DNA of 18,064 nt. Origin: an uncultured Oscillospiraceae bacterium. GTDB taxonomy: Bacteria > Bacillota_A > Clostridia > Oscillospirales > Acutalibacteraceae. The stretch is from positions 1-18,064 of the forward strand of contig CAJUNS010000038.1 of the NCBI GenBank assembly GCA_910587995.1, given 5' to 3'. The number at the start of each line of letters is the position of its first letter. Within the stretch, counting starts at the first letter, position 1. The position numbers and the translations under genes are program-made. The notes under the pieces were generated by a model. The model saw only the letters and a program-made list of their open reading frames with translations, did not search any database and was not told where the DNA came from. Shown in pieces: positions 1 to 6,791 of this stretch.

Positions 1-464
1 AGCTCTCCAACATCATTTTCAGCATCCGCCCAACGGTGAAATGGGAGCCGGATGGCCTCCGCTCCGGCCAGCGCCAGCGCCAGTCGGATGTCTACGTGTT
101 CTGTCTCTACGCCGAGACCAACCGGCGTACGGCCGACCCCCTCATACTCGATGGGTGGGAGTTCTACATCGTCCCGACATGGAAGCTGGACGAAATCTGC
201 GGACCCCAGAAGACCATCTCTCTCAATTCCCTCCGCCAGCTCGACCCTATTCGGGCCGATTATTCCGGCATCCAAGCTGCTATTGTGCAATGTGTACAAG
301 GTGATGAGTGTCCCCCCCACCCCCCCGGCATATTGCATAGTTTTTGTGCGTTTTGCCACGTGATACTTGTATATTATTACAAGGCAGCTCACGATAGCCG
401 AGCTGCCTTGTTTGCTACTTATTTTCGCTTTTTCTGGAGGTCTGACCATGAGGAAACCAGCTAA
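1..464 (+). CDS. C-terminal part of an unrecognised protein, cut by the left edge
   Basis: The reading frame is open from base 3 with no stop until 464, so the start lies outside the window. The first 95 or so residues look like real protein: they include RPTVKWEPDG, then RQSDVYVFCLY, then WEFYIVPT and QKTISLNSL. This alternates hydrophobic strands with charged loops, as in a small alpha/beta enzyme or a nuclease-like fold, but I cannot name the family. From about base 300 the translation becomes Cys/Pro/Tyr rich and crosses a C7-A-C7 tract, a putative promoter and a hairpin before overlapping the recombinase start by 17 bases. The natural end is therefore probably near base 300, with the tail a readthrough from a lost stop or frameshift. 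It lies just upstream of a recombinase and may be element cargo. Confidence 0.5.
   Translation, partial: LSNIIFSIRPTVKWEPDGLRSGQRQRQSDVYVFCLYAETNRRTADPLILDGWEFYIVPTWKLDEICGPQKTISLNSLRQLDPIRADYSGIQAAIVQCVQGDECPPHPPGILHSFCAFCHVILVYYYKAAHDSRAALFATYFRFFWRSDHEETS
353..380 (+). promoter_or_regulatory. possible promoter of the serine recombinase
   Basis: TTGCCA at 353-358 and TATTAC at 375-380 are 16 bases apart and resemble sigma-A boxes, four of six bases or better in each. They lie directly before the hairpin at 381-409 and the recombinase ribosome site at 436-440. The local sequence is AT-rich, so a chance match is possible. Confidence 0.35.
381..409 (+). terminator. perfect 10-bp hairpin before the recombinase
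   Basis: AAGGCAGCTC at 381-390 pairs exactly with GAGCTGCCTT at 400-409, leaving a 9-base loop. A loose T-rich stretch follows (410-434) rather than a clean T run. It could terminate the gene on the left, attenuate the recombinase transcript, or serve as a recombinase binding site; the sequence does not decide between these. Confidence 0.45.
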
Positions 465-2190
465 AAAGGCAGCCGATGCCGTGACTACGCTGAAGGCGGC
501 CATCTACATTCGGGTATCGACGCAGTATCAGGTGGACCGGGCCAGCCTGCCGGTTCAGAGGGAAGAGCTTATCAACTACGCCAAGTACGCCCTCGACATC
601 ACCGACTGCGTGGTCTTTGAGGATGCAGGCTATTCCGCTAAGAATACAGACCGGCCGGACTACCAGCGCATGATGGCCCGTGTCCGCGCAGGGGAGTTTT
701 CCCATCTGCTGGTCTGGAAGATTGACCGAATCAGCCGGAACCTTCTCGACTTTGCCGCCATGTATGCGGAGCTGAAGAAGCTGGGCATTGTCTTCGTCTC
801 CAAGAACGAACAGTTTGACACCTCCTCGGCGATGGGCGAGGCCATGCTGAAAATCATCCTCGTCTTTGCGGAGCTGGAGCGCAACATGACCTCAGAGCGG
901 GTCAGCGCCGTCATGCTCTCTCGTGCTAATGACGGGATATGGAATGGCGGCAAAGTCCCTTTCGGATATGCCTACGACAAGGACTCCAAGCAGTTCTCCA
1001 TCATCGAGGACGAGGCTCAGGTAGTGCTGCATATCTATGACCTCTACGAATCTGTGAAGTCTCTCACTACAGTTGCCAAGTCTCTCAACGAGAAGGGCGT
1101 ACGCTCCCGCACCGGCAAACCATGGAATCCCACCACCGTCCGCACGATGCTCACCAACCCCTTCTACGCTGGGACATACCGCTACAACTATTGGGACGAA
1201 AGCAGCAAGAGCTTCACCGTCAAGGACAAGGACGAATGGGTGCTTGTCCTCGACCACCACCCGGCTATCGTCACCCCTGAACAGCAGGAAATAATCGCAG
1301 GCATGCTCCAAAGCAAGCAACGAGGATGGGCCGGGGCTGGGATGACCTACCAGCGTAAGAACATCCACATCTTCGCTGGTCTGCTTAAATGTGGATGCTG
1401 CGGCTACACTATGATTGCTTCCCCTGACCGAGAACGCTCCGACGGCTGGCGCCCGTCAGTATACAAATGCTCCCGGCAGCGTCGCTTCGGGGACTGTGAC
1501 AACAAATACGTATCTGATGTCACTCTCGGACCCTTTGCCCTGAACTTCATCGCCAACCTCATCCGGGCCTCCAACTCCTTCGGCAAAAGCACCTCCATCG
1601 AGACGCTGGAGAAAAAGCTCCTGCGGGGGGATATGTTCTCTCAGGTGGACCACATCGAACGTCCCGGTCTCGAAGAGCTTTACACCCATCTCAGGAGTGG
1701 TTTTGACTCGCTGGCCTTTGAGACCCGCACAGTTGACGCCGCCGAGTCCGGCGCCGCCCTTCAGGAGCGTGACCTGCTGCTCTCCGAGAAGCGCAGGCTG
1801 GAGAGGGCGCTAAACCGGCTGAAGTCGCTCTTCCTCTACGGTGAGGAAGCGATGGCTGAGAAAGACTATCTTGTGGAGCGCAAGCAACTCATGGACGCTC
1901 TGGAGGAAAAGGATGCCCGGCTCGAAGAGCTGGAAGCCGAAGTAGCATCCTCTATCACCATGTCCGATGAGGAGTTCATGGCGAAAGCCAGCTACTTCAT
2001 CCTGAGCCAACAGCTTCAGGACAAACGGTTCGTGGACTATGAGAAATTCATCCGCAAAATCGACCCACAAATCGTCAAGGATTTCCTCAACTCTGTCGTC
2101 ACAAACTTTTGTATAAAAAACGGGCTTACCGCCTCGATTCTCTTCAAAAACGGACTCGAAGTCCAATTTTCTTACAAAGCTCAGGAATAA
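448..2190 (+). CDS. large serine recombinase (site-specific integrase)
   Basis: This 580-residue protein has the architecture of large serine integrases and transposon resolvases. The N-terminal resolvase domain carries the nucleophile Ser24 in YIRVST, and Asp93, Arg94 and Arg97 in KIDRISRN. A Recombinase domain follows at about 170-290 (PFGYAYDKD to NPFYAGTYRYN). Next comes a zinc ribbon with Cys315, Cys318, Cys341 and Cys350, then a charged coiled coil at about 440-500, which in this family controls synapsis and directionality. The start is ATG 448, seven bases after GGAGG (436-440); the frame is open farther upstream but that stretch is not recombinase-like. It is intact, and by family knowledge would integrate or excise its element through a serine-DNA intermediate. 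Its attachment site is not evident here. The 3' end meets core gene queA, which fits an element edge. Confidence 0.95.
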   Translation: MRKPAKKAADAVTTLKAAIYIRVSTQYQVDRASLPVQREELINYAKYALDITDCVVFEDAGYSAKNTDRPDYQRMMARVRAGEFSHLLVWKIDRISRNLLDFAAMYAELKKLGIVFVSKNEQFDTSSAMGEAMLKIILVFAELERNMTSERVSAVMLSRANDGIWNGGKVPFGYAYDKDSKQFSIIEDEAQVVLHIYDLYESVKSLTTVAKSLNEKGVRSRTGKPWNPTTVRTMLTNPFYAGTYRYNYWDESSKSFTVKDKDEWVLVLDHHPAIVTPEQQEIIAGMLQSKQRGWAGAGMTYQRKNIHIFAGLLKCGCCGYTMIASPDRERSDGWRPSVYKCSRQRRFGDCDNKYVSDVTLGPFALNFIANLIRASNSFGKSTSIETLEKKLLRGDMFSQVDHIERPGLEELYTHLRSGFDSLAFETRTVDAAESGAALQERDLLLSEKRRLERALNRLKSLFLYGEEAMAEKDYLVERKQLMDALEEKDARLEELEAEVASSITMSDEEFMAKASYFILSQQLQDKRFVDYEKFIRKIDPQIVKDFLNSVVTNFCIKNGLTASILFKNGLEVQFSYKAQE

Positions 2191-2192
2191 GA

Positions 2193-2226
2193 AAAAGCCC
2201 AGAAACCGCTTGGCTTCTGGGCTTTT
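2193..2226. terminator. bidirectional terminator between recombinase and queA
   Basis: A perfect 12-bp stem (2193-2204 with 2215-2226) with a 10-base loop has A4 on the left and T4 on the right. It can therefore terminate the recombinase on the plus strand and queA on the minus strand. The two stop codons face each other across it. Confidence 0.85.
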
Positions 2227-2246
2227 CAGCGTCCCGCTGGCAATAT

Positions 2247-3296
2247 TCACTTCAGGTTTCCAATAAACATCGCATCCCCAAAACTGAAAAACCGGTACCT
2301 CTCCCTCACCGCTTCCTGGTAGGCCGCCAGCACCCGGTCCCGGCCGGCCAGGGCGGAGACCAGCATAATCAGCGTACTCTCCGGCAGGTGGAAATTGGTG
2401 ATGAGCCCGTCCACCCCTTGAAACGAGTAGCCTGGGTAAATGAAAATATCCGTCCACCCGCCGCTTTCCCGAAAGCAGCCCTCCCGCTGGGCCACGGACT
2501 CAATGGTCCGGCAGCTGGTGGTGCCCACGGCAATAACCCGCCCGCCCTGGGCTTTGGTCCGGTTGATCAGCTCCGCGGCCGCTTGAGGCATAAAATAGTG
2601 CTCGGCGTGCATGTGGTGGTCCGTGATGCGCTCCGCGCTCACTGGACGGAAGGTCCCCAGGCCTACATGGAGCGTCACAAAGCCTGTCTCTACCCCCTGA
2701 GCCCGAATGCCCTCTAATAGCGCCGGAGTAAAGTGGAGCCCAGCCGTGGGCGCGGCGGCGGAGCCCGTCTCTCGAGAATAGACCGTCTGGTAGCGCTCCT
2801 GGTTTTCCAGCTTCTCCTTGATGTAGGGCGGCAAGGGCATCTGCCCCACCTGGTCCAGCAGAGAGAAGAAGATGCCCTCATAGGCAAAGCGCACCAGCCG
2901 GTTTCCGTCCTCTTTTACGCCAACCACCTCCCCGGTGAAGAGCCCCTGGCCAAAGACGAAGCGGCTGCCTTCCCTGGCCCGCTTGCCCGGCTTGCACAGG
3001 ACCTCCCAGGTATCGTCCCCTTTGTTTTCCAACAGCAAAAACTCCACATGGGCCCCCGTGTCCTCCTTAACCCCATAGATGCGGGCGGGCAGCACCCGGG
3101 AGTCGTTGAGGATAAGGCAGTCGCCAGGGCGCAGAAACTGGCCGATCTCATAAAAATGATGGTGGCTCACCCCGCCGGTGTTCCGGTCCAGGACCATCAA
3201 CCGGGAAGCGTCCCGAGGCTCCACGGGGGTTTGGGCAATCAGCTCCTGGGGCAGATCATAATAAAAATCGTGCGTCTTCAATGTGTTTTCCTGCAT
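2247..3296 (-). CDS. queA: S-adenosylmethionine:tRNA ribosyltransferase-isomerase
   Basis: QueA moves the ribosyl part of S-adenosylmethionine onto 7-aminomethyl-7-deazaguanine in tRNA, giving epoxyqueuosine. The protein shows family blocks in order: FYYDLPQELIAQTP at the N terminus, LILNDSRVLPARIYG, LPPYI, AAPTAGLHFT, LHVGLGTFRPV, GTTSCRTIES and ITNFHLPESTL near the C terminus. Length from ATG 3296 is 349 residues, typical of the family (about 340-356). Starts are ambiguous. ATG 3296 has a weak GGTGA five bases upstream. TTG 3281, after AGGAA, would give MKTHDF, which matches canonical QueA N termini and removes five residues. The open frame continues farther upstream without family similarity. 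Other queuosine genes are not adjacent. It is transcribed away from the lysine operon from an overlapping divergent promoter. Confidence 0.95.
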   Translation of the reverse strand: MQENTLKTHDFYYDLPQELIAQTPVEPRDASRLMVLDRNTGGVSHHHFYEIGQFLRPGDCLILNDSRVLPARIYGVKEDTGAHVEFLLLENKGDDTWEVLCKPGKRAREGSRFVFGQGLFTGEVVGVKEDGNRLVRFAYEGIFFSLLDQVGQMPLPPYIKEKLENQERYQTVYSRETGSAAAPTAGLHFTPALLEGIRAQGVETGFVTLHVGLGTFRPVSAERITDHHMHAEHYFMPQAAAELINRTKAQGGRVIAVGTTSCRTIESVAQREGCFRESGGWTDIFIYPGYSFQGVDGLITNFHLPESTLIMLVSALAGRDRVLAAYQEAVRERYRFFSFGDAMFIGNLK

Positions 3297-3325
3297 AGCG
3301 TTCACCAGTCCCATAAAAATTTCAT

Positions 3326-3353
3326 AGAATATCCCGGCTGAAAAAATTGACAA
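3326..3353 (-). promoter_or_regulatory. putative queA promoter
   Basis: On the minus strand TTGTCA (3353-3348) and TATTCT (3331-3326) are 16 bases apart. Transcription would begin near 3319, leaving a leader of about 23 bases before ATG 3296. Its -35 box overlaps that of the rightward promoter. A second possible minus-strand -10, TATAAT at 3377-3372, lacks a well-spaced -35. Confidence 0.5.
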
Positions 3354-3375
3354 GGAAGCAAAACTAAGGTATTAT
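3347..3375 (+). promoter_or_regulatory. strong promoter of the lysine/DAP operon
   Basis: TTGACA (3347-3352) is a perfect -35 box. It is followed after exactly 17 bases by TATTAT (3370-3375), a five-of-six -10 box. This is near-consensus sigma-A and the only strong promoter seen ahead of the mazG-like/asd/dapA/dapB/ACT run. The start would be near 3382, about 190 bases before the first gene. Confidence 0.75.
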
Positions 3376-3381
3376 AAAAGA

Positions 3382-3567
3382 GTGAATCCAGGCAGCTTTT
3401 CAAAAGGAGCGGCTCCCGGCAAGCTGTCAGAGGCTTGTCCTCCCGCTTATGATGGACCTTTTGCGGGCCTTTCCTCGCGGTATGTCCATTATAGGGGATT
3501 GGCGGCGGGTTTTCAACCAGTTTTTTTATTCTCCCCGCGAAAGGCCTGTGAAGATTGGAAAAGGAGA
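3382..3567 (+). promoter_or_regulatory. structured leader of the lysine operon, possible attenuator
   Basis: This untranslated stretch holds several pairings. CAAGC/GCTTG pairs 3420-3424 with 3433-3437. A 10-bp stem with one G-U pair joins 3448-3457 to 3484-3493 and encloses a five-pair stem (3463-3467 with 3475-3479 approximately). A short GGTT/AACC stem at 3508-3518 is followed by seven Ts (3521-3527), like a weak terminator. An alternative long-range pairing links 3466-3472 and 3476-3480 with 3540-3546 and 3535-3539, which would break the inner hairpin. I see no lysine-riboswitch core and no T-box sequence, so the class is unknown and regulation is inferred. The frame open from 3382 into the MazG-like gene does not look coding. 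Confidence 0.45.
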
Positions 3568-3573
3568 ATGGCT

Positions 3574-3858
3574 ATGACAGAGAAGGAACGGGCGGTTTTT
3601 CAAAAGGCCTTAAAGACTTGGGGCGGGGAGGCGCAGGTCCTGTGCCTGCTGGAAGAAATGGCCGAGCTGCAGGACGCGCTGTGCAAGCACAAACGGGGCA
3701 GGCGCACCCTGGAGGACATTGCCGAAGAGATTGCCGATGTAGAAATTATGCTGGACCAGATGAAGCTGCTTTTCCACATAGAAAAGGAAGCAGAAGCCCA
3801 GCGGGCCCGCAAAATTGCCCGGGTGGAGGAAAGATTGAACCATTCGGTGAAAGAATAA
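3574..3858 (+). CDS. small MazG-like nucleotide pyrophosphohydrolase-fold protein
   Basis: This protein of 94 residues has the all-alpha MazG metal-binding signature: Glu27, Glu28 and Glu31 in LLEEMAELQDAL, then Glu52 and Asp55 in EEIADVEIML. Family members hydrolyse NTPs or dNTPs to monophosphates using magnesium held by these acids. The substrate here cannot be told, and no dedicated lysine-pathway role is known to me. ATG 3574 is chosen because AGGAG (3562-3566) is seven bases away; the in-frame ATG 3568 is only one base away. It is first in the operon, 31 bases before asd, so it shares the leader and promoter. It is single-domain and shorter than E. coli MazG, which has two MazG domains. 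The nearest described type is the short MazG-like group. Confidence 0.8.
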   Translation: MTEKERAVFQKALKTWGGEAQVLCLLEEMAELQDALCKHKRGRRTLEDIAEEIADVEIMLDQMKLLFHIEKEAEAQRARKIARVEERLNHSVKE

Positions 3859-3889
3859 ACCATACTTCCATGGAAGAGAGGAACCTAAA

Positions 3890-4969
3890 ATGAAACAGTA
3901 TCGCGTAGGGATCATCGGATGCACTGGCATGGTTGGCCAGCGCTTCACCACCATTTTGAAGGACCACCCCTGGTTCAAGGTGACCGCCCTGGCCGCCAGC
4001 GCCAGCTCGGCAGGCAAAACCTATGAGGAGGCCGTGGCGGGCCGCTGGGCCATGCGGGAGCCCATTCCGGCGGATATGGCAAAGCTGCCGGTTTACGACG
4101 CGCAGGCGGACAAAGAGAAAGTGGCCTCCCTGGTGGATTTTGTGTTCTGCGCTGTGAACATGAAGTCCGATGAGATTATGGCCCTGGAAGAGGCCTATGC
4201 CAAGCTGGAGTGCCCGGTGATTTCCAACAACAAGCAGCATCGCGGCACCCCGGATGTGCCCATGATCATTCCTGAGCTCAACGCGGACCATCACCAGGTC
4301 ATTGAGCACCAGCGCCAGCGGCTGGGGACCAAGCGGGGCTTTATCGCTGTAAAATGCAACTGCTCCCTGCAAAGCTACGTCCCAGCCATCCACCCCCTGC
4401 TGGACTTAGGGGTCACCAAGGTGCTGGCCTGCACCTACCAAGCCATTTCCGGCGCGAGCAAGACCTTTGACACCATGCCGGAGATTGTGGACAATGTGAT
4501 TCCCTACATCGGCGGCGAAGAGGAGAAATCGGAGCAGGAGCCCCTGAAGATTTGGGGCCATGTGGAAAACGGAGTGATTGTAAACGCCGCTGCGCCCTCC
4601 ATTACCTCCCAGTGCCTGCGGGTGCCGGTTTCCGACGGCCACACGGCGGCGGTGTTCTTCTCCCTGGAAAAGAAGGTTCCGGTGGAGGAGATCATCCGGC
4701 GCTGGCAGGAGTTTAAGGGCCCGGCCCAGGAGCTGGAACTGCCCAGCGCCCCCAAGCAGTTCATCCACTACTTTACAGAAGACAACCGGCCCCAGCCCAA
4801 GCTGGACCGGGACCTGGAGGGCGGCATGGCCATCTCGGCGGGCCGCCTGCGCCCAGACACCCAGTATGACTACAAGTTTGTGTGCCTCTCTCACAACACC
4901 CTGCGGGGCGCGGCCGGCGGTGGCCTGCTCATGGCCGAACTCCTTTGCAAACTGGGCTACTTCGACTAG
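3890..4969 (+). CDS. asd: aspartate-semialdehyde dehydrogenase, archaeal/fungal-type
   Basis: Asd reduces L-aspartyl-4-phosphate to L-aspartate-4-semialdehyde with NADPH, the branch point to lysine/diaminopimelate, threonine and methionine. The 359-residue protein opens with the nucleotide-binding GIIGCTGMVGQRF. It has the catalytic cysteine in VKCNCSLQS, most likely Cys158 (Cys156 is two residues before), and the substrate-site YQAISGASK. C-terminal RVPVSDGHTAAVFFSLE and NTLRGAAGGGLLMAELL complete the family pattern. The VKCNCS and ISGA context and the length fit the archaeal/fungal branch rather than the E. coli branch. ATG 3890 follows AGAGAGG by eight bases. It is second in the operon. 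A six-pair hairpin (4954-4959 with 4967-4972) spans the stop codon but lacks a T run. Confidence 0.95.
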   Translation: MKQYRVGIIGCTGMVGQRFTTILKDHPWFKVTALAASASSAGKTYEEAVAGRWAMREPIPADMAKLPVYDAQADKEKVASLVDFVFCAVNMKSDEIMALEEAYAKLECPVISNNKQHRGTPDVPMIIPELNADHHQVIEHQRQRLGTKRGFIAVKCNCSLQSYVPAIHPLLDLGVTKVLACTYQAISGASKTFDTMPEIVDNVIPYIGGEEEKSEQEPLKIWGHVENGVIVNAAAPSITSQCLRVPVSDGHTAAVFFSLEKKVPVEEIIRRWQEFKGPAQELELPSAPKQFIHYFTEDNRPQPKLDRDLEGGMAISAGRLRPDTQYDYKFVCLSHNTLRGAAGGGLLMAELLCKLGYFD

Positions 4970-5073
4970 CCCGCAGCTCCTCAACAAGCGCGTCTTCTTA
5001 CACAAAAAATTTATAACATGTTCCATATCGCCATCCTTGTTTTCTACCACTTTTCTTTTGGGAGGTTATCTCT

Positions 5074-5970
5074 ATGAAAAACACCATCTTCACCGGCGTG
5101 GGCACCGCTCTGGTCACGCCCTTCGACCACTGCGGGGAGATCCTCTGGGAGGAACTGGACCGGCTGGTGGAGGTCCAAATCGTTGGAGGCGCGGACGCCA
5201 TCATTGCCTGCGGCACCACCGGCGAGGCGGCCACCATGAGCTCCGCGGAGCATCTGCGGACCATTGAGTTTATTGTGGACCGGGTCAAAGGCCGGGTTCC
5301 GGTTATTGCCGGCACGGGCAGCAACGACACCCGCTTCTGCGTGGACCTGTCTTTGGAGGCCAAAAAGCTGGGGGCTCAGGGCCTGCTGCTGGTAACGCCC
5401 TATTACAACAAGACCTCCCAGAAGGGACTCATCGAAAGCTTTGACTACATTGCCGACTGCGTGGAAATGCCCTGCATTTTGTACAATGTGCCCAGCCGCA
5501 CCGGCTGCAACATTCTGCCCGAAACCTACCAGGCCCTGGCTCAAAACCCCTACATTGTGGCCACCAAAGAGGCCAATGGAGACACCGCCTCTGTGGCCCG
5601 CACAATGGCCCTGTGCGGAGATAATCTGGCGGTCTACTCCGGTGAGGACAATCAGGCATTGGCCATTACGGCCTTGGGGGGCAAGGGGGTTATCTCCGTG
5701 TTTTCCAACGCCATGCCCGGCGTGATGCACCAGCTGGTTCAGAATGTGCTGGACGGGGACCTGGATGGGGCCCGAAGCCTGAACAACCAGTACATCGACC
5801 TGATGGACGCTTTCTTTATGGACGTGAACCCCATTCCCATCAAAGAGGCTTTGTGGCAAATGGGCATGCTGCGCACCAACTACTGCCGCCTGCCCCTAAC
5901 CACCATGCCCGAGGAAAAGCGCCGGAGCATGACGGTCCTGCTGGAAAAGCACGGGCTGATTAAGGCGTAA
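5074..5970 (+). CDS. dapA: 4-hydroxy-tetrahydrodipicolinate synthase
   Basis: DapA condenses pyruvate with aspartate semialdehyde, the first committed step to diaminopimelate (cell wall) and lysine. The 298-residue TIM barrel has CGTTGEAATM at 46-55, Tyr137 in ILYNVPSRTG, Arg142 in the same segment, and the Schiff-base Lys165 in VATKEANGD. Length is normal (about 290-300). ATG 5074 has GGGAGG (5060-5065) eight bases upstream. A 104-base gap separates it from asd, the largest in the operon. This gap has an AT-rich patch near 5005-5030 but no convincing promoter. dapB follows. The usual GTTGES is GTTGEA here, a mild variation in the active-site loop. Confidence 0.97.
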   Translation: MKNTIFTGVGTALVTPFDHCGEILWEELDRLVEVQIVGGADAIIACGTTGEAATMSSAEHLRTIEFIVDRVKGRVPVIAGTGSNDTRFCVDLSLEAKKLGAQGLLLVTPYYNKTSQKGLIESFDYIADCVEMPCILYNVPSRTGCNILPETYQALAQNPYIVATKEANGDTASVARTMALCGDNLAVYSGEDNQALAITALGGKGVISVFSNAMPGVMHQLVQNVLDGDLDGARSLNNQYIDLMDAFFMDVNPIPIKEALWQMGMLRTNYCRLPLTTMPEEKRRSMTVLLEKHGLIKA

Positions 5971-6004
5971 GCTCCAGGAGAACCAACGCAAAGGAATGAT
6001 AAAA

Positions 6005-6763
6005 ATGGTCAATATTCTTCTCTGCGGCTGCGGCGGCAAAATGGGCGCGGCGGTCCAGGGGTTTGTAAGCCAGCGGGAAGACTGCCGCGTAGCCGCCGGA
6101 GTAGACCCGCGTCAGAGCCAGGCGGAGTTTCCGGTTTATGAGGCCATTGGGCAGGTGCAAGAGCCCATAGACGTGGTGGTGGACTTCTCCCACCCCAGCG
6201 CTTTGCGGGACATTTTGGACTACTGCCGGAACCACCCGGGCACAGCCGCCGTGCTGTGCACCACTGGCTACAGCCCGGAGCAAACCCAGGCGGTCCACAC
6301 AGCCGCCCGGGAGCTGCCGGTGTTTTACTCCCGCAACATGTCCCTGGGGGTCAACCTGTTGATGGAGCTGGCCCGTCAGGCGGAGCGGGTGCTGGGCCCC
6401 GGCTTCGACGTGGAAATTGTGGAGGCCCACCACAACCAGAAAATTGACGCCCCCAGCGGCACGGCCCTTATGCTGGCGGACGCGGTGAATCAGGTGCGGG
6501 ACCAAGCCATGAAGTACACCTACGACCGCCACTCCCAGCGGAAAAAGCGGGAGCCCCAGGAGATTGGCATCCACTCGGTGCGGGGAGGCTCCATTGTGGG
6601 AGAGCATCAGGTAATCTTCGCCGGAAACCACGAGGTCATCACTTTGTCCCACTCAGCCCAGTCCAAGGAGCTCTTTGCCGCTGGCGCGGTTAACGCCGCA
6701 GTCTTTATGGCAGGCCGGGGGCCGGGGCTTTACGATATGTCCCATTTGATTTCGGCGGAATAA
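6005..6763 (+). CDS. dapB: 4-hydroxy-tetrahydrodipicolinate reductase
   Basis: DapB reduces the DapA product to tetrahydrodipicolinate with NAD(P)H. The N-terminal Rossmann motif is LLCGCGGKMG. The FSHPSALRDIL and CTTGYSPEQ segments line the cofactor site. The catalytic/substrate block EAHHNQKIDAPSGTAL contains His142-His143 and a downstream Lys. HSVRGGSIVGEHQV and FAGNHEVITLSHSA are further family signatures. The start is set at ATG 6005, nine bases after AAGGA (5991-5995), giving 252 residues. ATG 5996 would add three residues but touches the ribosome site. It lies about 34 bases after dapA and 28 before the ACT gene, clearly in one operon. The later steps of the pathway are not in this window, so the route used (aminotransferase, acetylase or dehydrogenase) is unknown. 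Confidence 0.96.
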   Translation: MVNILLCGCGGKMGAAVQGFVSQREDCRVAAGVDPRQSQAEFPVYEAIGQVQEPIDVVVDFSHPSALRDILDYCRNHPGTAAVLCTTGYSPEQTQAVHTAARELPVFYSRNMSLGVNLLMELARQAERVLGPGFDVEIVEAHHNQKIDAPSGTALMLADAVNQVRDQAMKYTYDRHSQRKKREPQEIGIHSVRGGSIVGEHQVIFAGNHEVITLSHSAQSKELFAAGAVNAAVFMAGRGPGLYDMSHLISAE

Positions 6764-6791
6764 AGCGGGCTCCACAGAAAGGAAGAAAAAA

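Noticed and set aside
1810..2457. 215-residue minus-strand open frame across the recombinase end and queA
   Set aside because: It runs antisense to the well-supported recombinase and out of frame with queA, crosses the terminator, and has low-complexity composition typical of a shadow.
3382..3567. Lysine riboswitch or T-box leader
   Set aside because: Expected from operon content, but neither the lysine-riboswitch core nor the AGGGTGG-type T-box sequence can be found; left as an unclassified leader.
3382..3573. N-terminal extension of the MazG-like protein through the leader
   Set aside because: The frame is open but the encoded sequence has no family similarity, no ribosome site at its start, and overlaps structured leader sequence. 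The AGGAG before ATG 3574 is decisive.
4954..4972. Terminator at the end of asd
   Set aside because: A perfect 6-bp stem spans the stop codon, but there is no T run and dapA continues the operon; at most a processing or pause site.
4970..5073. Internal promoter before dapA
   Set aside because: A TATAAC-like box lies in an AT-rich patch, but there is no acceptable -35 at 15-19 bases upstream.
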